Positions 25,140 to 33,237 of a stretch of 64,000 nucleotides of DNA are shown one piece after another. The DNA comes from Bradyrhizobium altum (GTDB lineage Bacteria; Pseudomonadota; Alphaproteobacteria; Rhizobiales; Xanthobacteraceae), in the NCBI RefSeq assembly GCF_020889705.1, contig NZ_JACMYP010000001.1, forward strand, positions 124,001 to 188,000, written 5' to 3'. Numbering within the stretch: position 1 is the stretch's first letter; each line of letters begins with the position of its first letter. A model generated the notes under the pieces. The model was not told where the DNA came from. It was given only the letters and a program-made list of their open reading frames with translations, and made no database searches. The position numbers and the translations under genes are program-made.

Positions 25140-25844
25140 ATGCTGCAGATCAGCAAGCTCAATGCCTGGTATGGCGCAAGTCACGCGTTACAGGACATCA
25201 GTCTCGAGGTGAGCAAGGGCGAAATCGTCTGCCTGATCGGCCGCAACGGGGCCGGCAAGACGACGACGCTTAAATCAGTCATGGGGTTGATGGGGCGGGC
25301 GCGCGGCTCGGTCACCTTCAAGGGTGAGGAGCTGCTGCGCCAGCCGGCGCATGTGCGCTTCGCGTTAGGACTCGCCTATGTTCCAGAGGAGCGACGGATT
25401 GTGCAGGGACTGACCGTGCGAGAGAATTTGCGGCTCGGGCTGGTTGCCTCGAGGGAGAAGAAGCGGGAAGCCGAGCTGATCGACGAGATCGCTGCGATCT
25501 TCCCGCGGCTGGCCGAGCGCATGGACCAAGAAGCGGTCACGATGTCCGGCGGCGAGCAGCAGATGCTGGCGATCGCGCGGGCGATGATCGCAAAGCCCGA
25601 CCTGATCATGCTGGACGAGCCGTCGGAGGGCATCATGCCGGTCCTGGTCGACGAGATGTTCGAGCTGTTCAGCAGCATGAAGGCGAAGGGAACGACGGTT
25701 CTGCTGGTCGAGCAGAACGTCGAGCTCGCACTCGGCATTGCCGATCGTGCCTATGTGCTGGATCAAGGGTCCGTCGTGCATCAAGCCTCGGCGCAGGCGC
25801 TGCTCGCCGACGACGAGATCAAGGAGCGCTACTGCTCGGTGTAA
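25140..25844 (+). CDS. Branched-chain-type ABC transporter ATP-binding protein (LivF-like)
   Basis: A 234-residue ATPase with Walker A GRNGAGKTT, signature MSGGEQQMLAIARA and Walker B LIMLDEPSEGIMP. The LAYVPEERRIV segment is typical of LivF. It starts 4 bases after the LivG stop and ends the transporter operon. A small hairpin separates it from the convergent alcohol dehydrogenase. Confidence 0.95.
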   Translation: MLQISKLNAWYGASHALQDISLEVSKGEIVCLIGRNGAGKTTTLKSVMGLMGRARGSVTFKGEELLRQPAHVRFALGLAYVPEERRIVQGLTVRENLRLGLVASREKKREAELIDEIAAIFPRLAERMDQEAVTMSGGEQQMLAIARAMIAKPDLIMLDEPSEGIMPVLVDEMFELFSSMKAKGTTVLLVEQNVELALGIADRAYVLDQGSVVHQASAQALLADDEIKERYCSV

Positions 25845-25865
25845 GCAGGGTCTCGGATCAGCGCG

Positions 25866-25880
25866 CGTGCCACCGGCACG
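25866..25880. terminator. Hairpin between convergent genes
   Basis: CGTGCC (25866-25871) pairs with GGCACG (25875-25880) around a 3-base loop, between the convergent stops at 25844 and 25890. No strong T tract, so only a weak terminator candidate. Confidence 0.35.
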
Positions 25881-25889
25881 TACTGAACT

Positions 25890-27041
25890 TTACTCCGCAG
25901 CGCTCGCGATCGCGTCGGCTTTCCGATTGGTGACGACGACCTTGATCGCGTCATCGACGCGGTCCCGCGCATATCTCAGCGCGGTCGGCAGGTCGGCCAG
26001 CGGAAACGTATGCGTGTGGATCCTGGTCGCGTCGAACCGCTTCGCTGCCATCAATTTCATCGCGCGGTGTGTGGCGCTGCGGCCTTCGCCGCGGATGCCG
26101 TAGGCGTAGATGTTGTTCCGTACGAGATGCGCGATGTCCAGCGTCGCGGCCTCGTGCGGGAAGGCGGCCAGACAGATCTTGCCGCCGCGATTGGTCATGT
26201 GAATGGCCTGGTTGAGTGTCGCGTCGGTGCCGGCACATTCGACGACATAGTCCGCGCCGATCCCCCCTGTTAGTTGCTTCACGACCTCAACGACGTCTTC
26301 GTCGTTGATGTTGATGACGCGGTCGGCCCCCAGTTCCCGGCCGATCGCCAGCCGCTTGTTGCGCGTGCCGGTCAGGATCACCGGGCTTGCACCAAGCGCC
26401 TTGGCCACGGCAACTGCGAGAAGTCCGATCGGCCCTGGGCCGATCACCACGACGCTCTCGCCGGCCACCAATCCCCCCAATTCCGTCAAGCCATACATCG
26501 ACGTCCCGGCGGTCACCACGAGCGTCGCTTCCGCGTCGCTCATGGTATCCGGGACGCGCGCCAGCGTATTGATATGATTGACCGCGTATTCGGCGAATCC
26601 GCCGTCGGTCGTAAAGCCGTTGGCGCGGTGACCCTTCTCCGGCTTTCCATAGTTGAGGCACGACGTGTACATGCCCTGGCGGCAGCGTTTGCATTGGCCG
26701 CAGCCGGCGTGGATTTCCACGCTGACCCGCTCACCGATCCTGAACTCGTCGACGTTTGGGCCAAGCGCGGCAACCGTGCCCATGTATTCGTGACCCGGCG
26801 TAAAGTTCTTGTTGAAGGGCGCGCCGCCTTGAATGCTTGCCGGCGACCCGGCATGGATGATTTCGAGATCGGTGGCGCAGATCGCAACCGCGTCGATGCG
26901 CACCAGCACTTCGGCGCGCGACGGGATCGGCGTCGGCTTCTCGCGAAGCAGGAGCTGGTCGGGGTCACCAAGGACCCAGGCTTTCATCAGGTCGGGGACG
27001 GGAAGGTCGGACGATGTCTTGACGCCGGGCGGCTGGTACAT
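25890..27041 (-). CDS. Zinc-dependent medium-chain alcohol dehydrogenase
   Basis: A 383-residue MDR dehydrogenase. Catalytic zinc ligands lie in AICATDLEIIH and GHEYMGTV, the structural zinc loop is CGQCKRCRQGMYTSC, and the NAD(P)-binding fold shows VVVIGPGPIGLLAV. It oxidises an alcohol or polyol such as sorbitol or threonine-like substrates; the substrate is unknown. The ATG at 27041 is preceded by GAGGAAG and chosen over a longer ORF. It converges on the ABC transporter operon and diverges from the next ABC operon. Confidence 0.9.
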   Translation of the reverse strand: MYQPPGVKTSSDLPVPDLMKAWVLGDPDQLLLREKPTPIPSRAEVLVRIDAVAICATDLEIIHAGSPASIQGGAPFNKNFTPGHEYMGTVAALGPNVDEFRIGERVSVEIHAGCGQCKRCRQGMYTSCLNYGKPEKGHRANGFTTDGGFAEYAVNHINTLARVPDTMSDAEATLVVTAGTSMYGLTELGGLVAGESVVVIGPGPIGLLAVAVAKALGASPVILTGTRNKRLAIGRELGADRVININDEDVVEVVKQLTGGIGADYVVECAGTDATLNQAIHMTNRGGKICLAAFPHEAATLDIAHLVRNNIYAYGIRGEGRSATHRAMKLMAAKRFDATRIHTHTFPLADLPTALRYARDRVDDAIKVVVTNRKADAIASAAE

Positions 27042-27235
27042 GGGCGCTTCCTCATTCGGCTCGCAGCCTAGCGCGAAACGACGGTTTGCCGCGAGCCTCC
27101 GGTCGTTGGTATCCGGGCTGCTGCATTTGCTGCACGGCAGCAAGCGCGTCGCAAAACCTTCATGCGCGGTCTATACTTGGTCGCTCCGTTGATGTTGAAA
27201 TCCGCATTGCATCCTCTCCCAGACCGGAGCCTGCC

Positions 27236-28243
27236 ATGAAGACCGTCCGCCTTGTCCTTGCGTTGCTGGCGCTGACACTGATCGCGCCATGGCAATCCGC
27301 CAGGGCGGCCGACGTGATCTGCTACAATTGCCCGCCCGAATGGGCGGATTGGGCCTCGATGCTGAAGGCGATCAAGGCGGACCTCAACTACGATATCCCG
27401 CATGACAACAAGAATTCCGGTCAGGCGCTGGCCCAAATCCTGGCCGAGAAGAGCAATCCGGTCGGTGATATCGGCTATTTCGGCGTGACCTTCGGCATGA
27501 AGGCCAAGGCCCAGGACGCGCTCGAGCCCTACAAACCCGCGCATTGGGAGCAGGTGCCCGCCGGCCTCAAGGACCCCGACGGCTATTGGACCACGATCCA
27601 CTCCGGGACGCTCGGCCTGTTCGTGAACAAGGACGCGCTTGGCGGCAAGCCGGTGCCGGCCTGCTGGAAGGACCTGCTGAAGCCAGACTACAAGGGCATG
27701 GTCGGCTATCTCGACCCGTCGTCGGCCGCGGTCGGTTATGTCGGCGCGGTCGCCGTTAATCTCGCGCTGGGCGGCTCGCCCACCAATTTCGATCCGGCAA
27801 TCACCTTCTTCAAGGAACTGCGCAAGAACGATCCGATCGTGCCCAAGCAGACGTCATATGCCCGTGTCGTCTCGGGAGAGATGCCGATCCTGTTCGACTA
27901 TGACTTCAACGCTTACCGCGCGAAATATTCAGAGAAGGGCAACTTCGAGTTTGTCATCCCCTGCGAGGGCTCGGTGGTGTTTCCCTATGTCGTCGGTCTC
28001 GTGAAGAACGCGCCCGACAAGGAGAAGGCCAAGAAGGTGATGGACTATTTGCTGTCCGACAAGGGGCAGGCGATCTGGACCAATGCCTATCTGCGTCCGG
28101 CCCGCCCGATCGAGCTGCCTGCTTCCGTGAAGGGCAAATTCCTCCCCGACAGCGACTATGCCCGCGCCAAGAGCGTCGACTGGGGCGAGATGGAAAACGT
28201 GCAAAAAGCCTTCGTCGACCGCTATCTCGCCGAGGTCCGCTGA
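27236..28243 (+). CDS. ABC transporter substrate-binding protein (family 1, Fe3+/phosphonate-type)
   Basis: A 335-residue periplasmic binding protein with a classical signal peptide (LVLALLALTLIAPWQSARA, cleavage about residue 25). The mature part begins ADVICYNCPPEWADW and ends in a family-typical YLLSDKGQAIW segment. Relatives serve iron, polyamine and 2-aminoethylphosphonate systems. With the downstream permeases, ATPase and phosphodiesterase, it suggests uptake of a phosphorus-containing organic compound (inference). The ATG at 27236 is used because the signal peptide starts there. Confidence 0.9.
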   Translation: MKTVRLVLALLALTLIAPWQSARAADVICYNCPPEWADWASMLKAIKADLNYDIPHDNKNSGQALAQILAEKSNPVGDIGYFGVTFGMKAKAQDALEPYKPAHWEQVPAGLKDPDGYWTTIHSGTLGLFVNKDALGGKPVPACWKDLLKPDYKGMVGYLDPSSAAVGYVGAVAVNLALGGSPTNFDPAITFFKELRKNDPIVPKQTSYARVVSGEMPILFDYDFNAYRAKYSEKGNFEFVIPCEGSVVFPYVVGLVKNAPDKEKAKKVMDYLLSDKGQAIWTNAYLRPARPIELPASVKGKFLPDSDYARAKSVDWGEMENVQKAFVDRYLAEVR

Positions 28244-28280
28244 GGCAATATGGTGCCCTTCGCGGGGCACCATTCTTCCC

Positions 28281-29096
28281 ATGTCGCAAAAATCCTTCGT
28301 TTGGCTCTGCCTGCTGCCGCTTGTGCTGGTGACGACGGCGTTCTTCCTGTTGCCGATGGCGCGGCTGGTGGTGGCGGGCGCCGAAGGGCCGCACGGGCTC
28401 ACCGGATACCTCGCCATCCTGACCGAAGGCCGCTATCGCGCGACGCTGATCAATACCGTGCTGCTGGCGGCGGCAACCACGGGCGTCACGCTGATCGTGG
28501 CGACGATCGCCGGAATGTTCCTGCAGCGGCACCGCTTTCCCGGGCGGGCCGTGCTGATCGCGATGCTGACCTTTCCGTTGGCCTTTCCCGGCGTGGTGGT
28601 CGGCTTCATGATCATTCTGTTGGCAGGCCGGCAAGGGCTGATCGGCGATCTCTCGAACCGGATCTTCGGCGAGAAGTTCGTTTTCGCCTATTCGATCTAC
28701 GGGCTCTTCCTCGGCTATCTCTACTTCTCGATCCCGCGCGTGATCCTCACCATCATGGCGGCCGTGCAAAAGCTAGACGTCGGTCTGGAGGAAGCCGCGC
28801 GTTCCCTTGGCGCCAGCCCCTGGGCGGTCCAGCGTGACGTCGTGTTGCCGGCACTGGCGCCGGCCTTCGTTGCGTCCGGCGCGATCGCATTTGCGACCGC
28901 GATGGGCGCTTTCGGCACCGCTTTCACGCTGGCGACTAATATCGACGTACTGCCGATGCTGATCTACACCGAGTTCACGCTGGCCGCCAATTTCGCGACC
29001 TCGGCGGCGCTGTCGGTGGGGCTCGGCTTGATCACCTGGCTCATCCTTGCGCTGGCCCGCACGTTCAGCGGAAGCGCGGTCGCGGCGGCCGGGTGA
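28281..29096 (+). CDS. ABC transporter permease, first subunit
   Basis: A 271-residue inner-membrane permease with 6 helices and the binding-protein-dependent coupling motif EEAARSLGASPWAVQRDVVL near residue 170. ATG at 28281 begins MSQKSFVWLCLLPLVL, 37 bases after the binding-protein stop. Works with the second permease that follows after 4 bases. Confidence 0.92.
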   Translation: MSQKSFVWLCLLPLVLVTTAFFLLPMARLVVAGAEGPHGLTGYLAILTEGRYRATLINTVLLAAATTGVTLIVATIAGMFLQRHRFPGRAVLIAMLTFPLAFPGVVVGFMIILLAGRQGLIGDLSNRIFGEKFVFAYSIYGLFLGYLYFSIPRVILTIMAAVQKLDVGLEEAARSLGASPWAVQRDVVLPALAPAFVASGAIAFATAMGAFGTAFTLATNIDVLPMLIYTEFTLAANFATSAALSVGLGLITWLILALARTFSGSAVAAAG

Positions 29097-29100
29097 AAGC

Positions 29101-29886
29101 ATGCGCGATCGCCTGATCTTCACCGGCCAGTTCATCTTCACGTTGCTCGTTGCCGCATTCCTGGTGGTGCCCGCGGGGCTTTCAATTTCCGCCGGCGTCA
29201 CCGTCAATTATTTCCGGGGCATTCAGTCCGGCGTGACCCTGCAATGGGTCGCCCAGGTCTGGGAGCTCTATGCCGGCACCATTCTGCTCTCCTTCGTGAT
29301 CGCCTTCGCGACACTCGCCGTCACGTTGCTCGCCGGCGTTCCCGCGGCGTACGCGCTGCACGCACGGGGAGGCCGCCTTGCCCGCATCGTCGAGGAGATC
29401 ATCACGCTGCCCTTGGCGATCCCCGGGCTTGCGATTGCGCTTGCGCTGTTGCTCGCCTATGGGAGCTTTGGCGGCTTTCGCCGCTCCTGGCTCTTCATTC
29501 TGGTCGGTCACGTGATCTTTACCATGCCGTTCATGGTGCGCTCGGTCATGGCGGTGTTTGCGACCGTGGACATCAAGACGCTCGATGAGGGCGCCGCCTC
29601 GCTCGGCGCATCGCCATGGCGGCGCTTCTGCGATGTCATCGTGCCGAATGCGCTGCCGGGAATTCTCGCTGGTGCGCTGATGGTGGTCACGCTATCGCTC
29701 GGCGAGTTCAACCTGACCTGGATGCTGCATACGCCGCTGACGAAGACGCTGCCGATCGGGCTGGCCGACAGCTACGCATCGATGCGGCTCGAAGTGGCCT
29801 CGGCCTACACGCTGATCTTCTTCGTGATGATCATTCCGCTGCTGGTCGCGATGCAACTGCTGGCCGACAGGAATCACAAGCGATGA
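29101..29886 (+). CDS. ABC transporter permease, second subunit
   Basis: A 261-residue permease with 6 helices and the coupling motif DEGAASLGASPWRRFCDVIV near residue 165. Its stop overlaps the ATPase start. The two-permease arrangement matches PotBC and PhnUV-type importers. Confidence 0.92.
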   Translation: MRDRLIFTGQFIFTLLVAAFLVVPAGLSISAGVTVNYFRGIQSGVTLQWVAQVWELYAGTILLSFVIAFATLAVTLLAGVPAAYALHARGGRLARIVEEIITLPLAIPGLAIALALLLAYGSFGGFRRSWLFILVGHVIFTMPFMVRSVMAVFATVDIKTLDEGAASLGASPWRRFCDVIVPNALPGILAGALMVVTLSLGEFNLTWMLHTPLTKTLPIGLADSYASMRLEVASAYTLIFFVMIIPLLVAMQLLADRNHKR

Positions 29887-30941
29887 ATACGGCCGGGCAC
29901 GGTGCAGCGGTGCGGATCGAGGCATGCGGCAAGACCTTTGCCGACGGCACGCGTGCGCTCGATCCCGCGACCCTCGACATTGCGCGCGGCGAGACGCTGG
30001 TGCTGCTCGGACCATCCGGATGCGGCAAGACCACGATGCTGCGCATCATCGCGGGCCTCGAGTTGCCGGATGCGGGCGGCAAGGTGCTGTTCGACGGCAA
30101 GGATATGACCTCGGTCCCGATCGAGCGGCGCAATGTCGGCATGGTGTTTCAGTCCTACGCTCTGTTCCCCAACATGACGGTGGCGGACAATATCGCCTAC
30201 GGTCTGAAGATCCGGGGTGTTGCCAGGGGCGAGCGTGCCGCACGCGTCGCCGAGCTGGTGGCTCTCACGAACATCACGGGGTTGGAGAACCGCCGCATCG
30301 ACCAGCTCTCGGGCGGCCAGCGCCAGCGGGTGGCACTGGCGCGTGCCGTCGCGATCCGGCCCGGCATATTGCTGCTCGACGAGCCCTTGACCGCGCTTGA
30401 TGCCGCCTTGCGGGACCGGCTGCGAGGTGAGCTCAACCGGCTGTTGCGCGCACTTGGTATCACGACGATCTATGTCACCCATGATCAGTCCGAAGCCATG
30501 GAATTGGGCGACCGCATCGTCGTGATGCGGAAAGGTGCGATCGCCCAGATCGGCACGCCGCGCGAGGTCTACTTCGCACCGAAGGACCGCTTCGTGGCGG
30601 AGTTCATCGGAGCGGCGAATATAGTTGAAGCTCCGATCGAGAACGGCATACTGATCCTGCCCGGCGGACGATTGCCGATCGAGGGTGGCGCGACAGCTGC
30701 GAACGCGACCGTCATGATCCGTCCCGAAACCATTCGCGTGACGGACGCCGGGGCGGCAGTGCTTTCGGGAGTTGTCGATTCCGTCAGCTTCATCGGCAAC
30801 CGGCAGCGGCTCGTTGTGAGTGGTGCATCGAGCAAGCTGCTCAATGTCGACGCGCCCAATACAATTCAGGCCAAGGTCGGCGATCGAATCGGGCTTTCGA
30901 TCGCGGCCGACGCCGTTCGTCTGCTCCCTTCCGAACCCTGA
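29883..30941 (+). CDS. ABC transporter ATP-binding protein with TOBE domain
   Basis: A 352-residue ATPase of the PotA/FbpC group: Walker A GPSGCGKTT, signature LSGGQRQRVALARA, Walker B ILLLDEPLTALDAAL, then a C-terminal TOBE-like domain (residues 275-345). ATG at 29883 overlaps the permease stop. It energises the importer encoded by the three genes before it and is followed after 9 bases by a phosphodiesterase. Confidence 0.95.
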   Translation: MNTAGHGAAVRIEACGKTFADGTRALDPATLDIARGETLVLLGPSGCGKTTMLRIIAGLELPDAGGKVLFDGKDMTSVPIERRNVGMVFQSYALFPNMTVADNIAYGLKIRGVARGERAARVAELVALTNITGLENRRIDQLSGGQRQRVALARAVAIRPGILLLDEPLTALDAALRDRLRGELNRLLRALGITTIYVTHDQSEAMELGDRIVVMRKGAIAQIGTPREVYFAPKDRFVAEFIGAANIVEAPIENGILILPGGRLPIEGGATAANATVMIRPETIRVTDAGAAVLSGVVDSVSFIGNRQRLVVSGASSKLLNVDAPNTIQAKVGDRIGLSIAADAVRLLPSEP

Positions 30942-30950
30942 GATTGATCG

Positions 30951-31790
30951 ATGCCGCCGAAACCGGTTCTCATCGCACAGATATCCGACCTCCACATCAA
31001 GTCGCCGGGAGTGCTGGCCTATGGCCGGGTCGATACCGCGAAGGCGCTTGAACGCTGTGTGGCGGCGCTCGGAGCGTTCGAGCCGGTGCCCGATTTCGTC
31101 GTCGTCTCGGGCGACCTTGTCGATACGCCGTCGGTCGAGGAATACGACTATCTCAAGCGATTGCTCGCGCCGCTGCGCCTGCCGTTTGCCGGCATTCCCG
31201 GCAATCACGACTCGCGTCAGTGGATGCGCGAAGCGTTTCCGGCCGCGCCCTATGTTCACGCAACAGGCCCGCTCGACCAGAAGATCGAAGTGAATGGCCT
31301 CGATCTCCTGCTGCTGGATTCAAGCGTCGCCGGCAAGCCGCACGGCATGCTCGAAGCGCCCACGCTGCAATGGCTGGACGCGGCGCTCGCGACGGCAGCC
31401 GACCGGCCGGCGCTGCTTTTCCTGCATCACCCGCCATTCAAGGGCGGCATCTGGCATATGGACCGGCAAGACCTCTTCAATGCCGACGCATTGGCGGAAA
31501 TCGTCAGGCGTCACCCGCGTGTGCGGTTGATCGGGTGCGGGCACGTCCATCGCGCGATGCTGACCACCTTCGCCGGGATTGCCGTGACAATATGCCCCGC
31601 GCCGAACCATGCGGTCGACCTGGACCTCGGACAGCTCCGCGAACCATCGTTCAAGGTGGAACCGCCCGCATTTCATTTGCACACATGGTTTCCCGGGCAG
31701 GATTTTGGACAGCTGGTCACACACCAGATCCCCATCGGTCAGTTCGATGGGCCGCATCCGTTCTTTGGACCAGACGGCAAGCTGCTGTGA
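30951..31790 (+). CDS. Calcineurin-like metallophosphoesterase (class III phosphodiesterase)
   Basis: A 279-residue dimetal phosphodiesterase with every motif present: ISDLHI (Asp13, His15), GDLVD (Asp55), GIPGNHDSR (Asn85, His86), a FLHHPPF segment and GCGHVHR. The length and motifs match the GpdQ/CpdA branch, which hydrolyses glycerophosphodiesters or cyclic nucleotides. No signal peptide, so cytoplasmic. It is the last gene of the ABC operon, suggesting it cleaves the imported phosphodiester (inference). A hairpin follows the stop. Confidence 0.9.
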   Translation: MPPKPVLIAQISDLHIKSPGVLAYGRVDTAKALERCVAALGAFEPVPDFVVVSGDLVDTPSVEEYDYLKRLLAPLRLPFAGIPGNHDSRQWMREAFPAAPYVHATGPLDQKIEVNGLDLLLLDSSVAGKPHGMLEAPTLQWLDAALATAADRPALLFLHHPPFKGGIWHMDRQDLFNADALAEIVRRHPRVRLIGCGHVHRAMLTTFAGIAVTICPAPNHAVDLDLGQLREPSFKVEPPAFHLHTWFPGQDFGQLVTHQIPIGQFDGPHPFFGPDGKLL

Positions 31791-31802
31791 GCGGGTGGCG
31801 GT

Positions 31803-31823
31803 GACCCGTCACACGGACGGGTC
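31803..31823 (+). terminator. Hairpin after the phosphodiesterase gene
   Basis: GACCCGT (31803-31809) pairs with ACGGGTC (31817-31823). There is no T tract. It lies 13 bases after the stop of the operon and is a weak terminator candidate. The rest of the gap to 32085 shows no gene. Confidence 0.35.
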
Positions 31824-32085
31824 CTGCCAGGCGAGATTGCGGTTGATGGCGGGTTTTCCAGACCAAGGGCGGCCGTTGCCTACAATTGAGCGTTGCAACT
31901 AGGCACATATTTATTCCAAATTGTACCTTCGATGCCTTCTAGCCCGATCTCACCGGCCCGGACCTTTTGTTGCTGTAGGCCCCCGGTGGGGCTATAGTCC
32001 TTTCCGCTTTCATTGATCGATGGCTTGTCGGTGTGTCGCCCTGCTGGCGCGCCGATCGAACGCAACACAATCAGTCTGGATCACA

Positions 32086-32823
32086 ATGACCGGTGCGCTG
32101 CCCATAGAACGAACTGCCGGCGCGCCGTTGTTTTCAAACAACAAGCTATCGGTGCTGCGCAAGCATCCCTATTTCGCGGATCTTGAGCCCGAGGCATTCG
32201 ATCAGCTCTGCCGTTATGCCAAGCACACCACGCTGAAGCGCGGAACGACGATCTTCTCCAAGGGCGATCCGGGCACCAGCCTGATCGCGGTGATCTCGGG
32301 TACGGTGAAGATCAGCATCTCGTCGCCGGATGGTCGCAACGCGATCCTGAACCTGATCGAGGCCGGAGAGATATTCGGCGAGATCGCGCTGCTCGATGGG
32401 TTGTCGCGGACGGCCGACGCCACCGCCAACACCAATTGCGAGCTGTTCGTCATCGACCGGCGCGAGTTCATTCCGTTCGTGCGCAGCCAGCCGACGCTTG
32501 CGATGAAGTTCATCGAGCTGCTGTGCGCAAGGTTGCGCTGGACCAGCGACCAGGTCGAGCAGGTGATCCTGCAGGATTTGCCGGGCCGTTTGGCGAGCGC
32601 GCTGCTGCGCCTGAGCGACAAGCACAAGCCGCAGGGGCGCACCATCTCGATCACCCAGCAGGAGATCAGCGAGATGGTCGGGATGACCCGCGAGAGCATC
32701 AACAAGCAGCTCCGCGCCTGGGCGACACGCGGTTGGGTCAGGCTCGAGCATGGCGCGATCGTCGTGCTGAAGCCCGAGTCGCTGCAGGCGCTGGTCGACG
32801 CCGGGGCTGATGACGGCGAGTAG
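32086..32823 (+). CDS. Crp/Fnr family transcriptional regulator
   Basis: A 245-residue regulator: a cyclic-nucleotide-binding-like beta roll (residues 25-145, GTTIFSKGDPGTSLIAVISG and EIFGEIALLDGLSRTADA) and a Crp-type helix-turn-helix (ITQQEISEMVGMTRESINKQ). The conserved FGEIALLDGLSRTA region matches a cyclic-nucleotide phosphate-binding cassette, whereas the N-terminal cysteines of oxygen-sensing FNR are absent. A cAMP- or ligand-type regulator is likelier. ATG at 32086 is chosen by domain fit. Targets are unknown. Confidence 0.93.
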   Translation: MTGALPIERTAGAPLFSNNKLSVLRKHPYFADLEPEAFDQLCRYAKHTTLKRGTTIFSKGDPGTSLIAVISGTVKISISSPDGRNAILNLIEAGEIFGEIALLDGLSRTADATANTNCELFVIDRREFIPFVRSQPTLAMKFIELLCARLRWTSDQVEQVILQDLPGRLASALLRLSDKHKPQGRTISITQQEISEMVGMTRESINKQLRAWATRGWVRLEHGAIVVLKPESLQALVDAGADDGE

Positions 32824-32952
32824 TCGCGCGGTTAGTCCCGTACTTCACGAAACGGTGAACCGGACAAGGCCTGTGAAACCATTCACATCGGCCGTGCGTG
32901 CCCTGCGGTAAGTGACGCTTCGGTGGAGCACACTCGCACTGTGGAGGAATCC

Positions 32953-33222
32953 ATGCAGGGCTCTTTCGACAACCGGCAGCAGGATCCGGAAAGCCACTAC
33001 GGGAGCTTCAGCATCAAGCTGATCGCTCTGCCGGCGCTCGTGATCGTTGCATTGATCGGGATGCTGGTCAGCCACCCCGCCGCAGTGAAATGGATATCGG
33101 ATGCGGCACAAGCGGAGTTCGCGGGAATCGACGTCGTCGACGTCGATCCATTGACCAAGATTGCGCAGCCGGCACCCACGGCGCTGCCGCGCAATGAGAT
33201 GCGGACGGTGAAGGCCAACTGA
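32953..33222 (+). CDS. Small single-pass membrane protein
   Basis: An 89-residue protein with a hydrophilic N-terminus, one membrane helix (KLIALPALVIVALIGMLV, near residues 24-42) and an exterior tail. The ATG at 32953 follows GTGGAGGAA. It resembles small hypothetical proteins in Bradyrhizobium. Function unknown. Confidence 0.65.
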   Translation: MQGSFDNRQQDPESHYGSFSIKLIALPALVIVALIGMLVSHPAAVKWISDAAQAEFAGIDVVDVDPLTKIAQPAPTALPRNEMRTVKAN

Positions 33223-33237
33223 TCGTCGGCGCCGTCG

